Assembly (NCBI RefSeq): GCF_036014015.1
Contig: NZ_CP107905.1
Location: forward strand, 1,178,001 to 1,242,000
DNA length: 64,000 nucleotides
Reading direction: 5' to 3'
From: Streptomyces sp. NBC_00457
GTDB lineage: Bacteria; Actinomycetota; Actinomycetes; Streptomycetales; Streptomycetaceae
Within the stretch, counting starts at the first letter, position 1; every line of letters begins with the position of its first letter. Below are positions 7,018 through 17,200 of this stretch, in pieces. Below the pieces are notes generated by a model. It saw nothing but the letters and a program-made list of their open reading frames with translations, was not told the origin of the DNA and did not search any database. Made by a program: the position numbers and the translations under genes.

Positions 7018-10000
7018 ATGAATCGCTATCAGTCGCCCTCGCCCTGGGCGAGACGGCGGCTCTGGCGCGCCAGACGCATGCGCTACGTGGCAGGCGGGCT
7101 GACGCTCACACTGGCCGCGACCGTGCTGGATGTCAGCGCCGCGGCAGCTCAGACGCCGATCGCTGCGAACGCTCCCGTGCTCGGAGCCGCTCTGGCCACC
7201 GACGAGGCGTCGGCGCTGCTCATGGCGCGACTGCAGGACCGCAAGATCGAGGTTCTGTCGGCCCGCTCGGCCCAGTCCACCACCTGGGCTCTGCCCACGG
7301 GATCGCTGCAGACGGCCGTCTACGCGGGACCGATAGGCACCCGCAAGGACGGTGCCTGGCAGGACATCGACACCTCGCTGCACGACACTGGCTCCTCACT
7401 GGAACCCAAGGTCGCCGTGGCGGACGTGACGCTGTCCGATGGCGGCGACGACAAGCTGGCCTCCGTGGCCAAGGGCTCGACGTCATTCGGCCTGGGGTGG
7501 CAGGACACGCTCCCGGCACCGAAGATCGAGGGATCCACGGCCTCCTACGCACTGGGCGAGGGTCAGAAACTTGAGGTCACCGCGCTGGAGCACGGGTTCT
7601 CCGAGAGCGTCATCCTCGCTCAGGCGCCTGACGAAGCGGTGTCGTACCGCATTCCCCTGCGCCTTGACGGGCTGAAGCTGTCCCAGGCGACATCGGGTCA
7701 CCTACTGCTCAAGGACTCCGACGGCAAGCTGGTCGCCGAGGCTCCGGCGCCCAGGATGTGGGACTCCTCCAAGGATTCCCGCTCGGGTGAGTCGCAAAAT
7801 GTGGCCCCGGTCGACACGAAGGTCGAGACGGCGGCCGACGGGTCACAGACGCTGGTGCTGACCCCGGACGCGGACTACCTCGCCCGTGCGGACCTCCAGT
7901 ACCCGGTGACCGTCGACCCGACCTCCACTCTGGCGGTCACCACCGACACCTGGGTGCAGACGCCCGACTACCCCGATTCCCAGGTCTCCTCGGCCGAACT
8001 CAAGTCAGGCACCTACGACACCGGCACGAACAAAGCCCGGTCGTACCTGAAGTTCGATGTGTCGGCCTTCCAGGGCAAGCACATCCAGGACACCAACCTC
8101 TCGCTGTACTCGTACTACGCCTCAAGCTGCTCCACCTCGGGAGCGGGCACCGAGGTACGGCGCATCACCAGCGACTGGGCCTCCTCCGCCGTCACCTGGA
8201 GCGCCCAGCCCTCGACCACGACCACGGGCGCCGTGGTCAACAAGGCGGCCCTGGGCTACGACTCCACCTGCCCGGGCGGCACGATGAACTTCGACATCGA
8301 CGCCATCGTGCAGGCCTGGGCGAGCGGTTCGGCCAATTACGGCCTGCGAATCGCAGGTGCCAGCGAGACGGACCCGCTCACTTGGCGCAGGTTCCGGTCG
8401 GCCAACTACATCAGCGGCGACAACTCCGCCGAGCCGCACCTGACGGTGACCTACAACTCGTACCCGGCGGTGCCGACCAGCGCGGCCATATCCCCGAGCG
8501 TGGTCAACGCCTACAACGGCAAGCGGTACGTCACGTCCCTGACGCCGATCCTCTCGGCGAAGGTGAGTGACGCCGACGGCAGCACTGTCAAAGCCCAGTT
8601 CGAGGTGACGCCGGACCCGGCGTACAACGACACCACCTACACCTACACGGCCACCACCACGGCCGTGGCCTCGGGCGGCACGGCGAAGCTCACCATCCCC
8701 TCCGCCAACGCCTTCCCGAGCGGTTCCCACCTGCGCTACCGCGTCCGCGGCTACGACAGCACGGACTACGGCTCGTGGACCGGTTACAGCGTCTTCGTCC
8801 TGAACACGGCCAAGCCGGTTGCTCCGGCAGTCGTGTGCACGCCCTACGCCAAGGACACCTGGACAGCGAAGTCCGCCGCTGGTGCGCAGTGCACCCTGGA
8901 CACCTCCTCCACGGACGGCCAGGGCTACTACTGGGGCCTGGACGATCCCAACACCCCCAGCCGAGTCGACGACACCACGGACGGCACCGGCGGCGACCCG
9001 CTGACGGTGACCGTGAAGCCGAACGACGGGTGGCACAGCCTCTACGCCAAGACGATCGACTCCGGTGGCAACCTGTCCACGACGACGACCGAGTACCGGT
9101 TCGGTGTCGGCGCGGACGGTGCGGCGATGGTCTCGCCGCGCGACGGTGACCGCCCGGCGCGCCGGGTCGCCCTCACAGCGACGGGCCGCACGAGCTACAC
9201 CGGCGTGACATACCAATTCCGACGGGGCGAGACGGACTCCTGGCAAAACGTTTCTCTCGCTGATGTGACCCGCAACTCCGACGGATCCGCCGTCACTTCC
9301 TGGCCACTGGCCGCACCCAGCGGAGCGCCGGCTGCCCTGACGTGGAACATCACCACGTCCATCGCGCAGGACGGTCCGATCGACATCCGCGCCGCGTTCA
9401 CCGACGGCACGACCACCGGCTACAGCCAGCCCGTCACGGTCACCGTGGACCGTGAGGCCGGAGACGCTCCCACCCAAGATGTGGGCCCCGGTGAGGTGAA
9501 CCTGCTGACCGGCGACTTCTCCCTGGCGGAGAGCGACGCCGCCGCCTTCGGTCTTACCGCGACCCGCAACACCTCTTCCCGTCGGGCGACGAGCGACGAC
9601 GGCATCGAGGGCCAGGCCGCCATCTTCGGCCCCGACTGGATCTCCGGCATCACGGCAGAAACCAGCGGCTCCGACTGGACCAGCACCCGCAAGACGTCCA
9701 CGACGTCCGTGGAACTGGTCGACGCGCAGGGCCGGGGTATCGGCTTCACGGCCACCAGTGCCGGCGGCTGGAAGCCCGAACCGGGCGCGGAGTTCCTGAC
9801 CCTGACCGGTTCATTGACCGGCTCCTTCACGGTGAAGGACACCGCAGGCACGACCACCTCGTTCGCCAAGGTCGACTCCGCCGCCGCGACCTGGCCGGCG
9901 ACCACCTCCTACCGGTCGACCTCCAGCTCCACGACCACGGTCGTCTCGGAGAAGGTCGTCTCCGGTTCGCAGACCCTGGCCCGGCCGAAGTATGTGATCG

Positions 10001-13000
10001 CGCCCACCCCGGCGGTCTCCGCCAGCACCTGCGCCGCCACGCCTGCCACCAAGGGCTGCCGGATGCTGGAGTACGTCTACGCATCGACCACGACCGCCAC
10101 GTCCTCGGCCTTCGGCGACTATGCGGGGCAGGTGAAGGAGATCCGGCAGCGCTCCACCGACCCCGGGGCGTCTTCCTCGACAGCCAAGACGGTGCAGACC
10201 TTCGCCTACGACACCGCAGGCCGTCTGCGCCAGGCGTGGAACCCGCAGATCACTCCCTCCCTCAAGACCGAGTACGAATACGACTCCGCCGGCCGGGTCA
10301 CCAAGCTGACGCCGCCCGGTGAACTGCCGTGGTCCTTCTCCTACGGAAAGGCCGGCAACGCAGCCACGGCCGGTGAAGGCATGCTGCTCAAGACGTCGCG
10401 TGCGACCCTTCGCCAGGGCAGTGCCGACGTGACCGAGGGCACCGCCGAAACCAAGGTTGTCTACAACGTTCCGCTCACCGGAACAACAGCCCCCTACGCC
10501 ATGGGGGCCACCGACGTGAAGGCATGGGGGCAGACGGACGTTCCCACGGACGCCACGGCCATCTTCCCCGCCGACACCACGGCCGCCTCCAACGACGGAC
10601 GGACCCTGTCCTCCGGCGCCTACAAGCGGGCCACCATCACCTACATCGACGCCTCCGGACGAGGCGTCAACGCCGCGGATCCCGGTGGCCACATCAGTGC
10701 CACCGAGTACAACGCGCTGGGCAACGAGGTCCGTCAGCTCACCGCCGGCAACCGCCGTCTCGCTCTGGCGACTTCCGGAGACGACCTGGACCAGCTCATC
10801 CTGCTGGGCATCGGCGACTCCTCCCCGGCCGAGCGCGCGCAGCAACTGTCCACCTCCTCCGTGTACAGCAGTGACGGCCGTCTGCTGCTGGAGGAGTTCG
10901 GTCCGCTGCACCTGACCACGCTGACAACGGCCCTCGCGGCCGGAACCGGTGGCACCGACATCCCGGCAGGGACCGAGGTCGCCGCGCGGCCGCACACGGT
11001 CACCGCCTACGACGGCGGGCGTCCCACCGACGGGACGGCCACGGTCATCGACATGCCGACCCAGGTCAGCGCGGGCGCGCACGTGGACGGCTACCCCGCC
11101 GACGCCGACGTGCGGGTCAACAAGACCACCTACGACTGGGTCAAGGGTCTGCAGACCTCCACGATCGAGGACGCGGGCGGTCTGAACCTCACCAAGAGCA
11201 CGTCGTACGACGCTCAGGGCCGGGCCACCAAGACGACTCTGCCGAAGTCGAACGGCTCGGACGCCGGGGCGACGGTGACGACCTACTGGTCGGCGACCGG
11301 AACCGGGGCCTGCCAGGGCCGGCCCGAGTGGGCGGACCTGCCCTGCTCCACGGCTCCCGCCGGTGCCATCACCGGAGGCGGCTCCAACCCGAGCGCGCTG
11401 CCGACCCGGACCGTCGAATACGACTGGTGGGGCAACCCGGCGAAGGTGACCGAAACGGCCAACGGCGTGACGCGCACCACCACCCTCACCACCGATGGCG
11501 CCGGCCGCATCACCAAGGCCTCGCTCACCGGCGGCGTCGGAACCGCGATGCCGGACACCACCAACACGTTCGACCCGGCGACAGGTCGGACCGTCACGGT
11601 GACCAGCAACGGCAACACCGTCACAACGACCTACGACAAGCTCGGCCGAGGCATCTCGAACAACGACGGCGCCGGCAACACCCGGACCGCGGAATACGAC
11701 CTGCTGGGCCGTCCGGTGAAGGTCAGCGACTCGGCCCCGTCCACCACGACCTACTCCTACGACACGACAAAGGAACCCCGTGGGCTTCCCACGTCCATGA
11801 CCGACTCGGTGGCGGGAACGTTCACCGCCGCCTTCGGCCCGGACGGAGAACTCACGACCGAAACCCTGCCCGGCGGCTACACGCTGAACCTCGGCTACAA
11901 CGAGATCGGCGAGGACACCTCCCGGGTCTACACCCGTGACACGGACGGCATGATCGTGCTGGCCGACACCGTGGACTACTCCACGCACGGACAGATCGTC
12001 CACCACAACGGCACCGCAGGAGACACCACCGAGCAGAACTACCTCTACGACAAGGCCGGAAGGCTCACCCGCACGGACGACACCGCCGCGGACGAGACCT
12101 GCACGCGGCGCGCCTACGCGCTGGACGCCAACAGCAACCGCACCGGCCTCAGCACCACCGTGGGCGCCGCCGCGGGCGGATGCACCGACACCGGTGCGAC
12201 CACGGTGACCAGCAGCTACGACAGCGCCGACCGGCTCGTCGGCACAGGCGTGGCCTACGACGCCTTCGGCCGGACCACCTCCCAGGCCAGCGGCACCACC
12301 ATCGAGTACTACGCGAACGACCTGGTCCGCCGGCAGACCGCCGGCACCGTGCGTCAGACGTGGAGTCTTGACGCATCCGGCCGTCTGGCCGGATGGACCA
12401 CGGAGAAGCAGAACACCGGCGGCACCTGGACCCAGACGGCTCAGAAGACGAACCACTACGGATCGTCCAACGGCAGCCCGGACTGGGTGGCGGAAGACAC
12501 CACCGGCATCATCACCCGCAACGTCCGGGGGCTGACCGGCAAGCTCGAAGCCATCACGGCAGCCAGCGGGGGCACCGTCCTCCAGCTGACCGGCATCCAC
12601 GGCGACATCGGCGTGACGCTCCCGCTCGACACCACCCAGGCACCGACGGTGCTGCGGCAGGACGAGTACGGCAACCCCATCGCCGGCAGCGCCACCGCCC
12701 GGTACGGCTGGCTCGGCGGCGAACTACGCTCCAGCGAAACCCCGACCGGTGCGATCCTGATGGGCGTCCGCCTCTACGACCCCTCCCAGGGACGCTTCCT
12801 GTCGATGGACCCGGTCCCCGGGGGCAGCGACAACGCCTACGAGTACGCCGGCGCCGACCCCAACAACCAGGTCGACCTCGACGGCAAGTGGCACAGGTGG
12901 CGCACCAAGTACTACTTCTGGGGCAAGGTCGTCGGCCACTCGTGGTCCTACTGGGACTACTGGGGCTGGGACGCCGGCTGGCACGTCGGATCATCCACCC

Positions 13001-13269
13001 GCGTCTACTTCAACAAGTGGGCGACGAACAAGATGGCCAACGAGGGCCCTTACATCCTCACCATCTGGGGCTTTGTCGCAGGTGTCATCGCGTGCATCAA
13101 CGTGTACGCGGGAGCCATCGTCGCCATCTACGGCCTCTACGCGGCTCTGATCGTGTACTGGGCCTACCGGGCCAAGGAACGCGGCAAGTGCCTGAAGCTA
13201 TTCACAACGGCCAAGTGGGTGGGCTCATACCCGGCCAACTACATCAACTACAGCTACGTCCGCTGCTGA
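7018..13269 (+). CDS. Secreted RHS-repeat polymorphic toxin with DNRLRE domain
   Basis: 2083 aa. An Arg-rich start and a hydrophobic stretch to about residue 46 form a signal peptide. A DNRLRE-type beta domain spans about 300-480 (TWVQTPDYPDSQ ... ARSYLKFDVSAF), then Fn3-like sequence, YD/RHS repeats from about 1060 (YDTAGRLRQAW, YEYDSAGRVTKL, YDLLGRPVKV, YLYDKAGRLTRTDD), and the RHS core end RLYDPSQGRFLSMDP near 1919. The last ~125 residues after DLDGKW are variable. They start Trp/Tyr-rich (YYFWGKVVGHSWSYWDYWGW) and contain a ~43-residue hydrophobic region at about 2010-2052, a membrane-active type toxin tip by inference. A GGAGAG SD precedes ATG 7018. A small two-pass membrane protein follows and is the likely immunity gene. 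Confidence 0.92.
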   Translation: MNRYQSPSPWARRRLWRARRMRYVAGGLTLTLAATVLDVSAAAAQTPIAANAPVLGAALATDEASALLMARLQDRKIEVLSARSAQSTTWALPTGSLQTAVYAGPIGTRKDGAWQDIDTSLHDTGSSLEPKVAVADVTLSDGGDDKLASVAKGSTSFGLGWQDTLPAPKIEGSTASYALGEGQKLEVTALEHGFSESVILAQAPDEAVSYRIPLRLDGLKLSQATSGHLLLKDSDGKLVAEAPAPRMWDSSKDSRSGESQNVAPVDTKVETAADGSQTLVLTPDADYLARADLQYPVTVDPTSTLAVTTDTWVQTPDYPDSQVSSAELKSGTYDTGTNKARSYLKFDVSAFQGKHIQDTNLSLYSYYASSCSTSGAGTEVRRITSDWASSAVTWSAQPSTTTTGAVVNKAALGYDSTCPGGTMNFDIDAIVQAWASGSANYGLRIAGASETDPLTWRRFRSANYISGDNSAEPHLTVTYNSYPAVPTSAAISPSVVNAYNGKRYVTSLTPILSAKVSDADGSTVKAQFEVTPDPAYNDTTYTYTATTTAVASGGTAKLTIPSANAFPSGSHLRYRVRGYDSTDYGSWTGYSVFVLNTAKPVAPAVVCTPYAKDTWTAKSAAGAQCTLDTSSTDGQGYYWGLDDPNTPSRVDDTTDGTGGDPLTVTVKPNDGWHSLYAKTIDSGGNLSTTTTEYRFGVGADGAAMVSPRDGDRPARRVALTATGRTSYTGVTYQFRRGETDSWQNVSLADVTRNSDGSAVTSWPLAAPSGAPAALTWNITTSIAQDGPIDIRAAFTDGTTTGYSQPVTVTVDREAGDAPTQDVGPGEVNLLTGDFSLAESDAAAFGLTATRNTSSRRATSDDGIEGQAAIFGPDWISGITAETSGSDWTSTRKTSTTSVELVDAQGRGIGFTATSAGGWKPEPGAEFLTLTGSLTGSFTVKDTAGTTTSFAKVDSAAATWPATTSYRSTSSSTTTVVSEKVVSGSQTLARPKYVIAPTPAVSASTCAATPATKGCRMLEYVYASTTTATSSAFGDYAGQVKEIRQRSTDPGASSSTAKTVQTFAYDTAGRLRQAWNPQITPSLKTEYEYDSAGRVTKLTPPGELPWSFSYGKAGNAATAGEGMLLKTSRATLRQGSADVTEGTAETKVVYNVPLTGTTAPYAMGATDVKAWGQTDVPTDATAIFPADTTAASNDGRTLSSGAYKRATITYIDASGRGVNAADPGGHISATEYNALGNEVRQLTAGNRRLALATSGDDLDQLILLGIGDSSPAERAQQLSTSSVYSSDGRLLLEEFGPLHLTTLTTALAAGTGGTDIPAGTEVAARPHTVTAYDGGRPTDGTATVIDMPTQVSAGAHVDGYPADADVRVNKTTYDWVKGLQTSTIEDAGGLNLTKSTSYDAQGRATKTTLPKSNGSDAGATVTTYWSATGTGACQGRPEWADLPCSTAPAGAITGGGSNPSALPTRTVEYDWWGNPAKVTETANGVTRTTTLTTDGAGRITKASLTGGVGTAMPDTTNTFDPATGRTVTVTSNGNTVTTTYDKLGRGISNNDGAGNTRTAEYDLLGRPVKVSDSAPSTTTYSYDTTKEPRGLPTSMTDSVAGTFTAAFGPDGELTTETLPGGYTLNLGYNEIGEDTSRVYTRDTDGMIVLADTVDYSTHGQIVHHNGTAGDTTEQNYLYDKAGRLTRTDDTAADETCTRRAYALDANSNRTGLSTTVGAAAGGCTDTGATTVTSSYDSADRLVGTGVAYDAFGRTTSQASGTTIEYYANDLVRRQTAGTVRQTWSLDASGRLAGWTTEKQNTGGTWTQTAQKTNHYGSSNGSPDWVAEDTTGIITRNVRGLTGKLEAITAASGGTVLQLTGIHGDIGVTLPLDTTQAPTVLRQDEYGNPIAGSATARYGWLGGELRSSETPTGAILMGVRLYDPSQGRFLSMDPVPGGSDNAYEYAGADPNNQVDLDGKWHRWRTKYYFWGKVVGHSWSYWDYWGWDAGWHVGSSTRVYFNKWATNKMANEGPYILTIWGFVAGVIACINVYAGAIVAIYGLYAALIVYWAYRAKERGKCLKLFTTAKWVGSYPANYINYSYVRC

Positions 13270-13294
13270 CCGGCTGAACCAGAAATATGCAGCA

Positions 13295-13328
13295 GCCCGC
13301 CGGTGGCCGCCCTCGGCCACCGGCGGGC
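13295..13328 (+). terminator. Hairpin between RHS toxin and putative immunity gene
   Basis: GCCCGCCGGTGGCC-gccct-CGGCCACCGGCGGGC-type perfect stem 26 bases past the RHS stop and followed by TTCC. It would uncouple the toxin from the small downstream gene or act as partial attenuator. Confidence 0.7.
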
Positions 13329-13369
13329 CTTCCCACCCCCGCACCCCTTGCAACGTCCAAGGAGCCAGC

Positions 13370-13570
13370 ATGAAAAGAAGGCCGGCTTTCGGCATCGCCT
13401 CCATCGTCCTCTTCCTCTTCGGATCCTTCCTCGCGGTCCTTTACGTCAGCGACCTCGCGACGGGTGGTCACGGCCCGAGGGGATTCATCGAGTCCGCCTG
13501 CGCCCTCCTGGCAGGCGCCTGGCTCGTCGGACTGCTCCACACACGAAACGCCGGAAAGCAGCGTCCCTAG
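13370..13570 (+). CDS. Small two-helix membrane protein, candidate immunity protein
   Basis: 66 aa with a basic N-terminus (MKRRPAFG) and two hydrophobic helices (IASIVLFLFGSFLAVLYV; SACALLAGAWLVGLL) joined by a Gly/His/Pro-rich loop, then a basic tail. AAGGAG lies six bases before the ATG. It directly follows an RHS gene whose variable tip is also hydrophobic; immunity proteins against membrane-acting toxins are typically small integral membrane proteins and sit exactly here. No sequence family is recognised, so the role is inferred from position and topology alone. Downstream lies an unrelated adhE fragment. Confidence 0.65.
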   Translation: MKRRPAFGIASIVLFLFGSFLAVLYVSDLATGGHGPRGFIESACALLAGAWLVGLLHTRNAGKQRP

Positions 13571-13601
13571 CACCACGGCGGTCACCGCCCCTCGTCGACC
13601 A

Positions 13602-14051
13602 GGAAACGCCTTCCTCGGCATCGTCCACGCCATGTCCCACACCCTCGGCGCCACCTTCCACATCGCGCACGGCCGCACCAACGCGGTGCTGCTCCCCCAC
13701 GTCATCCGCTACAACGGCACCGTGCCGACCAAGCTCACCGGCTGGCCAAAGTACGAGAACTACCGCGCCCCTGAACGCTTCCAGGACATCGCCCGCACCC
13801 TCGGCCTGCCCGCCGCCACGCCTCAGGAGGGCGTGGAGTCGCTTGCCCGCGCGGTGGAGCGGCTGCGCGATGCCGTGGGCATCGAGCCGTCATTCCGCCT
13901 GCTCGGCGTCGACGAGCGGAAGTTCCTCGAAGCCTTGCCCCAGCAGGCCCTCAACGCCTACGAAGACCAGTGCGCGCCGGCCAACCCGCGGATGCCCATG
14001 CTCGATGACATGCAGGACATCATGCGAGCCGCCTATCACAGCCCGGCATGA
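13602..14051 (+). pseudogene. adhE: AdhE (aldehyde-alcohol dehydrogenase) C-terminal remnant
   Basis: About 150 codons matching the end of the iron-dependent alcohol dehydrogenase half of AdhE: NAFLGIVHAMSHTLGATFHI, AHGRTNAVLLPHVIRYNG, LTGWPKYENYRAPERFQDIA and AYEDQCAPANPRMPMLDDMQ. Two His of the Fe site region are kept. Over 700 residues that should precede it, including the aldehyde dehydrogenase half, are missing; homology starts abruptly after the RHS immunity gene, with no SD or start. AdhE converts acetyl-CoA to ethanol in fermentation. Degraded pfl genes and a phosphoketolase tail nearby suggest one decayed anaerobic-metabolism locus. Confidence 0.85.
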
Positions 14052-14111
14052 AGGGTTGTTGATGAGGGCGAGGTACTCCCCACGCATGCGAGTCGGCAGT
14101 ACGGTCCGCCT

Positions 14112-14249
14112 ATGGGGGATGAAGGCACCGTACCGTGCCCGCATTGTGGATTCTCCGTCCATGCGAGGGGAGTTGAGGTCATCTAGGCCGGCTTTCCGGA
14201 TGACTTCGATGACGTTGAACGCATTGTCACCGGGGCCACGCGCTTTGCG
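14112..14249 (+). other. Zinc-ribbon leader of the CHAT gene interrupted by in-frame TAG
   Basis: In the same frame as the CHAT gene, an ATG at 14112 begins MGDEGTVPCPHCGFSV with a CxxC, runs 24 codons to a TAG at 14184-14186, and then continues without further stops through DDFDDVERIVTGATRFAVCP to a second CxxC (CPQC) inside the CHAT ORF. The two CxxC pairs would form one zinc ribbon. Either the TAG is a nonsense mutation, a sequencing error, or is read through; otherwise translation restarts at GTG 14250, which lacks an SD. Confidence 0.6.
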
Positions 14250-17200
14250 GTGTGCCCGCAATGCCTCCGAGCCAATGAGCGCGTCGAACGGATCTACCTG
14301 GTGGCAATCGCCCCGGCTGAGCGGCTCCTGCTGCGACCTCCGACCGATGCCGACGGCCCGGATGTGGACGACCTGCTCGACGCCGTAGTCCCCCACATCC
14401 CGGAGAACTGGCGCGCGGAGGTCATCCGCGATGTGGCGGAGTTCCGCGAGGCCGTCGGGGTTGCGGCATTGTCCAGAATCCGCTTCGACTCATTGGCGGA
14501 GATCGTCGGCGTCGCGTCCGATGACGGACCGCCGCCGCTGTCACCTGTGGGAGCTCGCGATCGCCACTACCATGCCGCGCTCGCGCTGATCGGGCGTCCG
14601 GGTGTGGTGGTCTTCACAGCGCTGTCGGAAGGAATGACCGAGCGGGAGGCACGGTCCCGGCTGGATGAGGCGCGCCGGTTTCAGCTCACGATCAGCTTCT
14701 TCGAAGTTTTCGCCGAGACGCCGCTCGCGGGATTCGATCCGTACGCCGCTGTCGAGGACCACTTCGTTCCAGCCTGCTTCGAGGACGATCGGGTGCTGCA
14801 CACCATCGCGATGGTGGCGGGGACGGGCAAAGAACGCGCAGACCCTGCCGTGATCGACGCCGCGCTCGGAGCCGCGGCAGGCGAACGGCCTTCCCCGCGT
14901 CGTCGGGAACTGGCCGAGGAACTCGTGGCGGCGCTCCGTCGAGGCGATGAGCTGCACGACGACCCGGACACGTGGCGCAGGCTCGTGGACACCGAGGATG
15001 TGCTGCGGGCAATCGTCGCCGGACAGCCACCGATCGACGCCGAGAAGGAGGTGGCGCAGATGACGGCCATCGCCTCCGCACTGGGCCACGGTGTGGAGGT
15101 GCTGCGGCGCCACCACGGCCGGATGCGCATCCAGGAACCGGTGAAGGACCTCGGCGGACTCGTCGACTCCACCCTCGAGGTGGCCGCCGAGCGCGAGAGT
15201 GATCCCCAGGTGACGGCTGCGACGCTCGCCCACCTGGCCACCGCCATGCAGTTCGACGACGCGATCGCACTGGTGCCGTTGCTGCTTGACCGACTCGAGC
15301 GTGAACGCCTGATCCTGGTCGTGCCGACCGTGCGGACTCTTGCCGAACGACTGACGAACAGCGGGGACCCACACCAGGCGCTTGCCCTGCTCGATCACGT
15401 GGACGAGGTGCTCGAGTGGGACTCGTTCGACCGGCATCAGGCCGCGACGCGACGTGCGAACCTGCTCAACGAGCGTGGGAACGCCCTGCGCGCGATGCTT
15501 GACACGCGGGGCGCTTTCACTGCGTACGAGCGGGCACTCGAGATGCTCCAGGGCTCCGGGCACGACGACGATACCCGTGTGGTCCGTCTCAACCGTGCCC
15601 GAGCGCTGCGTGATGAGGGATACCTGCCGCGAGCGATCTCGGAGTTCCGCGAGCTGCTCGACGGTCTCGGCGGGCGCGAGCGGTTCGATGTGCTGTTCGG
15701 CCTCGCGCTGGCGCTTCAGCGCAACGGTCAATGGCAGGAGGCGCAAGCCGTTCTCGACGAAGCGGCCGAGCTGGTACGCGCCGAGCCACTCGACGATCAA
15801 CTGGCGCGCTTCGTGCAGACGCTGGCGACCAACGCCCGGGCGCTTGGACGGGAGGAAGCGGTACCACTGTTGCTGGACAAAGTGCGCAACAGCCCGTTCA
15901 CCTCCGCCCGACAGCAGTTGCTGACACTTGGTATCAGCTCGGTCGCCGCACTCCGGTCGGGGGACCCCGGGCCGCAGCTGACCGCCATGACACTGGAGCT
16001 CGCGCGCAAGTTCGACCTGCCGGCGCGTGCCACAAGTGACCCGGAATTTGCGATCACATGGGCGGACGCGGTGCGTCTGGCCGGCGACAGAGTGCTCGCC
16101 CGGGAGGTCTTGGAAACCGCGCTCGTCTCCCTGCGCCAGCCGGTGGTCGGCATGCAGGCTGCCGGCGTGGCAGCGGAGATGGCCATCGACGATGGGCGGT
16201 GGCACGACGCGGGCCGCCACGTCGAGCAGGTCGGCGCGTTCCTGACGGATTACGCAAGTGCGGCGACGGCGGGCTCAACGACCGTGACCCTCGCCGATAC
16301 GCTGTCGAACGTCCGCGCCCTGAGCGCTCGGCTCATCACCGCACCCGAGGGTGAGCGCCTTGATCGGTTACTCAGCATGGTCGCCGATCTTGGTTCATCG
16401 CTCCAGTTGTCCCTGCAGATCGCTCGCGAGCATCTGCCTGTCAGTAGCGAGATGCGTGCCCCTCAGGACGCCTCGGTACAGATTCTCCAGTGGCTCGAGG
16501 GCGGACAAACGCAGCTGCCGTTGCTTGTCGCCTCCGATGGCGGAGCCCCGACCGTGCATCGCGGAAAGCCGTTGCCCACCAGCCTCGTGGACGGGCTCGG
16601 CGAGCGTATCGCGAACCGCCTTGACCGGTCACTGCCTTTGGAATCCAGTGATGTCCTCGAGGGCGTCGCGACGTTCCGCGCCTTCCGCGATGCCGCGGCC
16701 GAAGCCCTCGCACAGCTGCCGATCGACCCCGCCGTACCGCTGACCGTCGTCCCGTCCGCACCCATGGCCGGCATACCGATGCATGCGGCACTGCCGGGTT
16801 ACGACGTGGCGCTGAGCCCCAGCCTCGCCGTTGCTCTCTCCCTTGCCCATCGCGCCACCGCGTGTGTCCGGCAGGCCGACACAGTGGGCGAGGTCCGATG
16901 CTGGGGCCACGATGAACTCGAGCCGTTCGTGCCGGCCCTGATCGCCGGCGGCGAGGGGTTACGTGCCCTGTGCGCACAGCACGGGGCACCCTATGAGGTG
17001 GTCTCGGACACTGCTGCGACCCGCGCCGGCGTCGCCGAACTCGTCGACACCTCGACCTGGCTCAAACTGAGCTGCCACGGCGTCGTCAACCGCGACCGCG
17101 GCCGCTTCGGGCTCCTGCTCTCCGACGGGGAACACGCACCCCCGAAGATGTCCGACGTACTCAATCGTGCCGAATACGGCACCCGTTATCTGTACGACTG

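Noticed and set aside
9811..12600. 929-codon minus-strand frame inside the RHS gene
   Set aside because: Antisense shadow of the repetitive, G/C-third-position RHS gene; composition is Gly/Arg/Val-rich and shows no domain.
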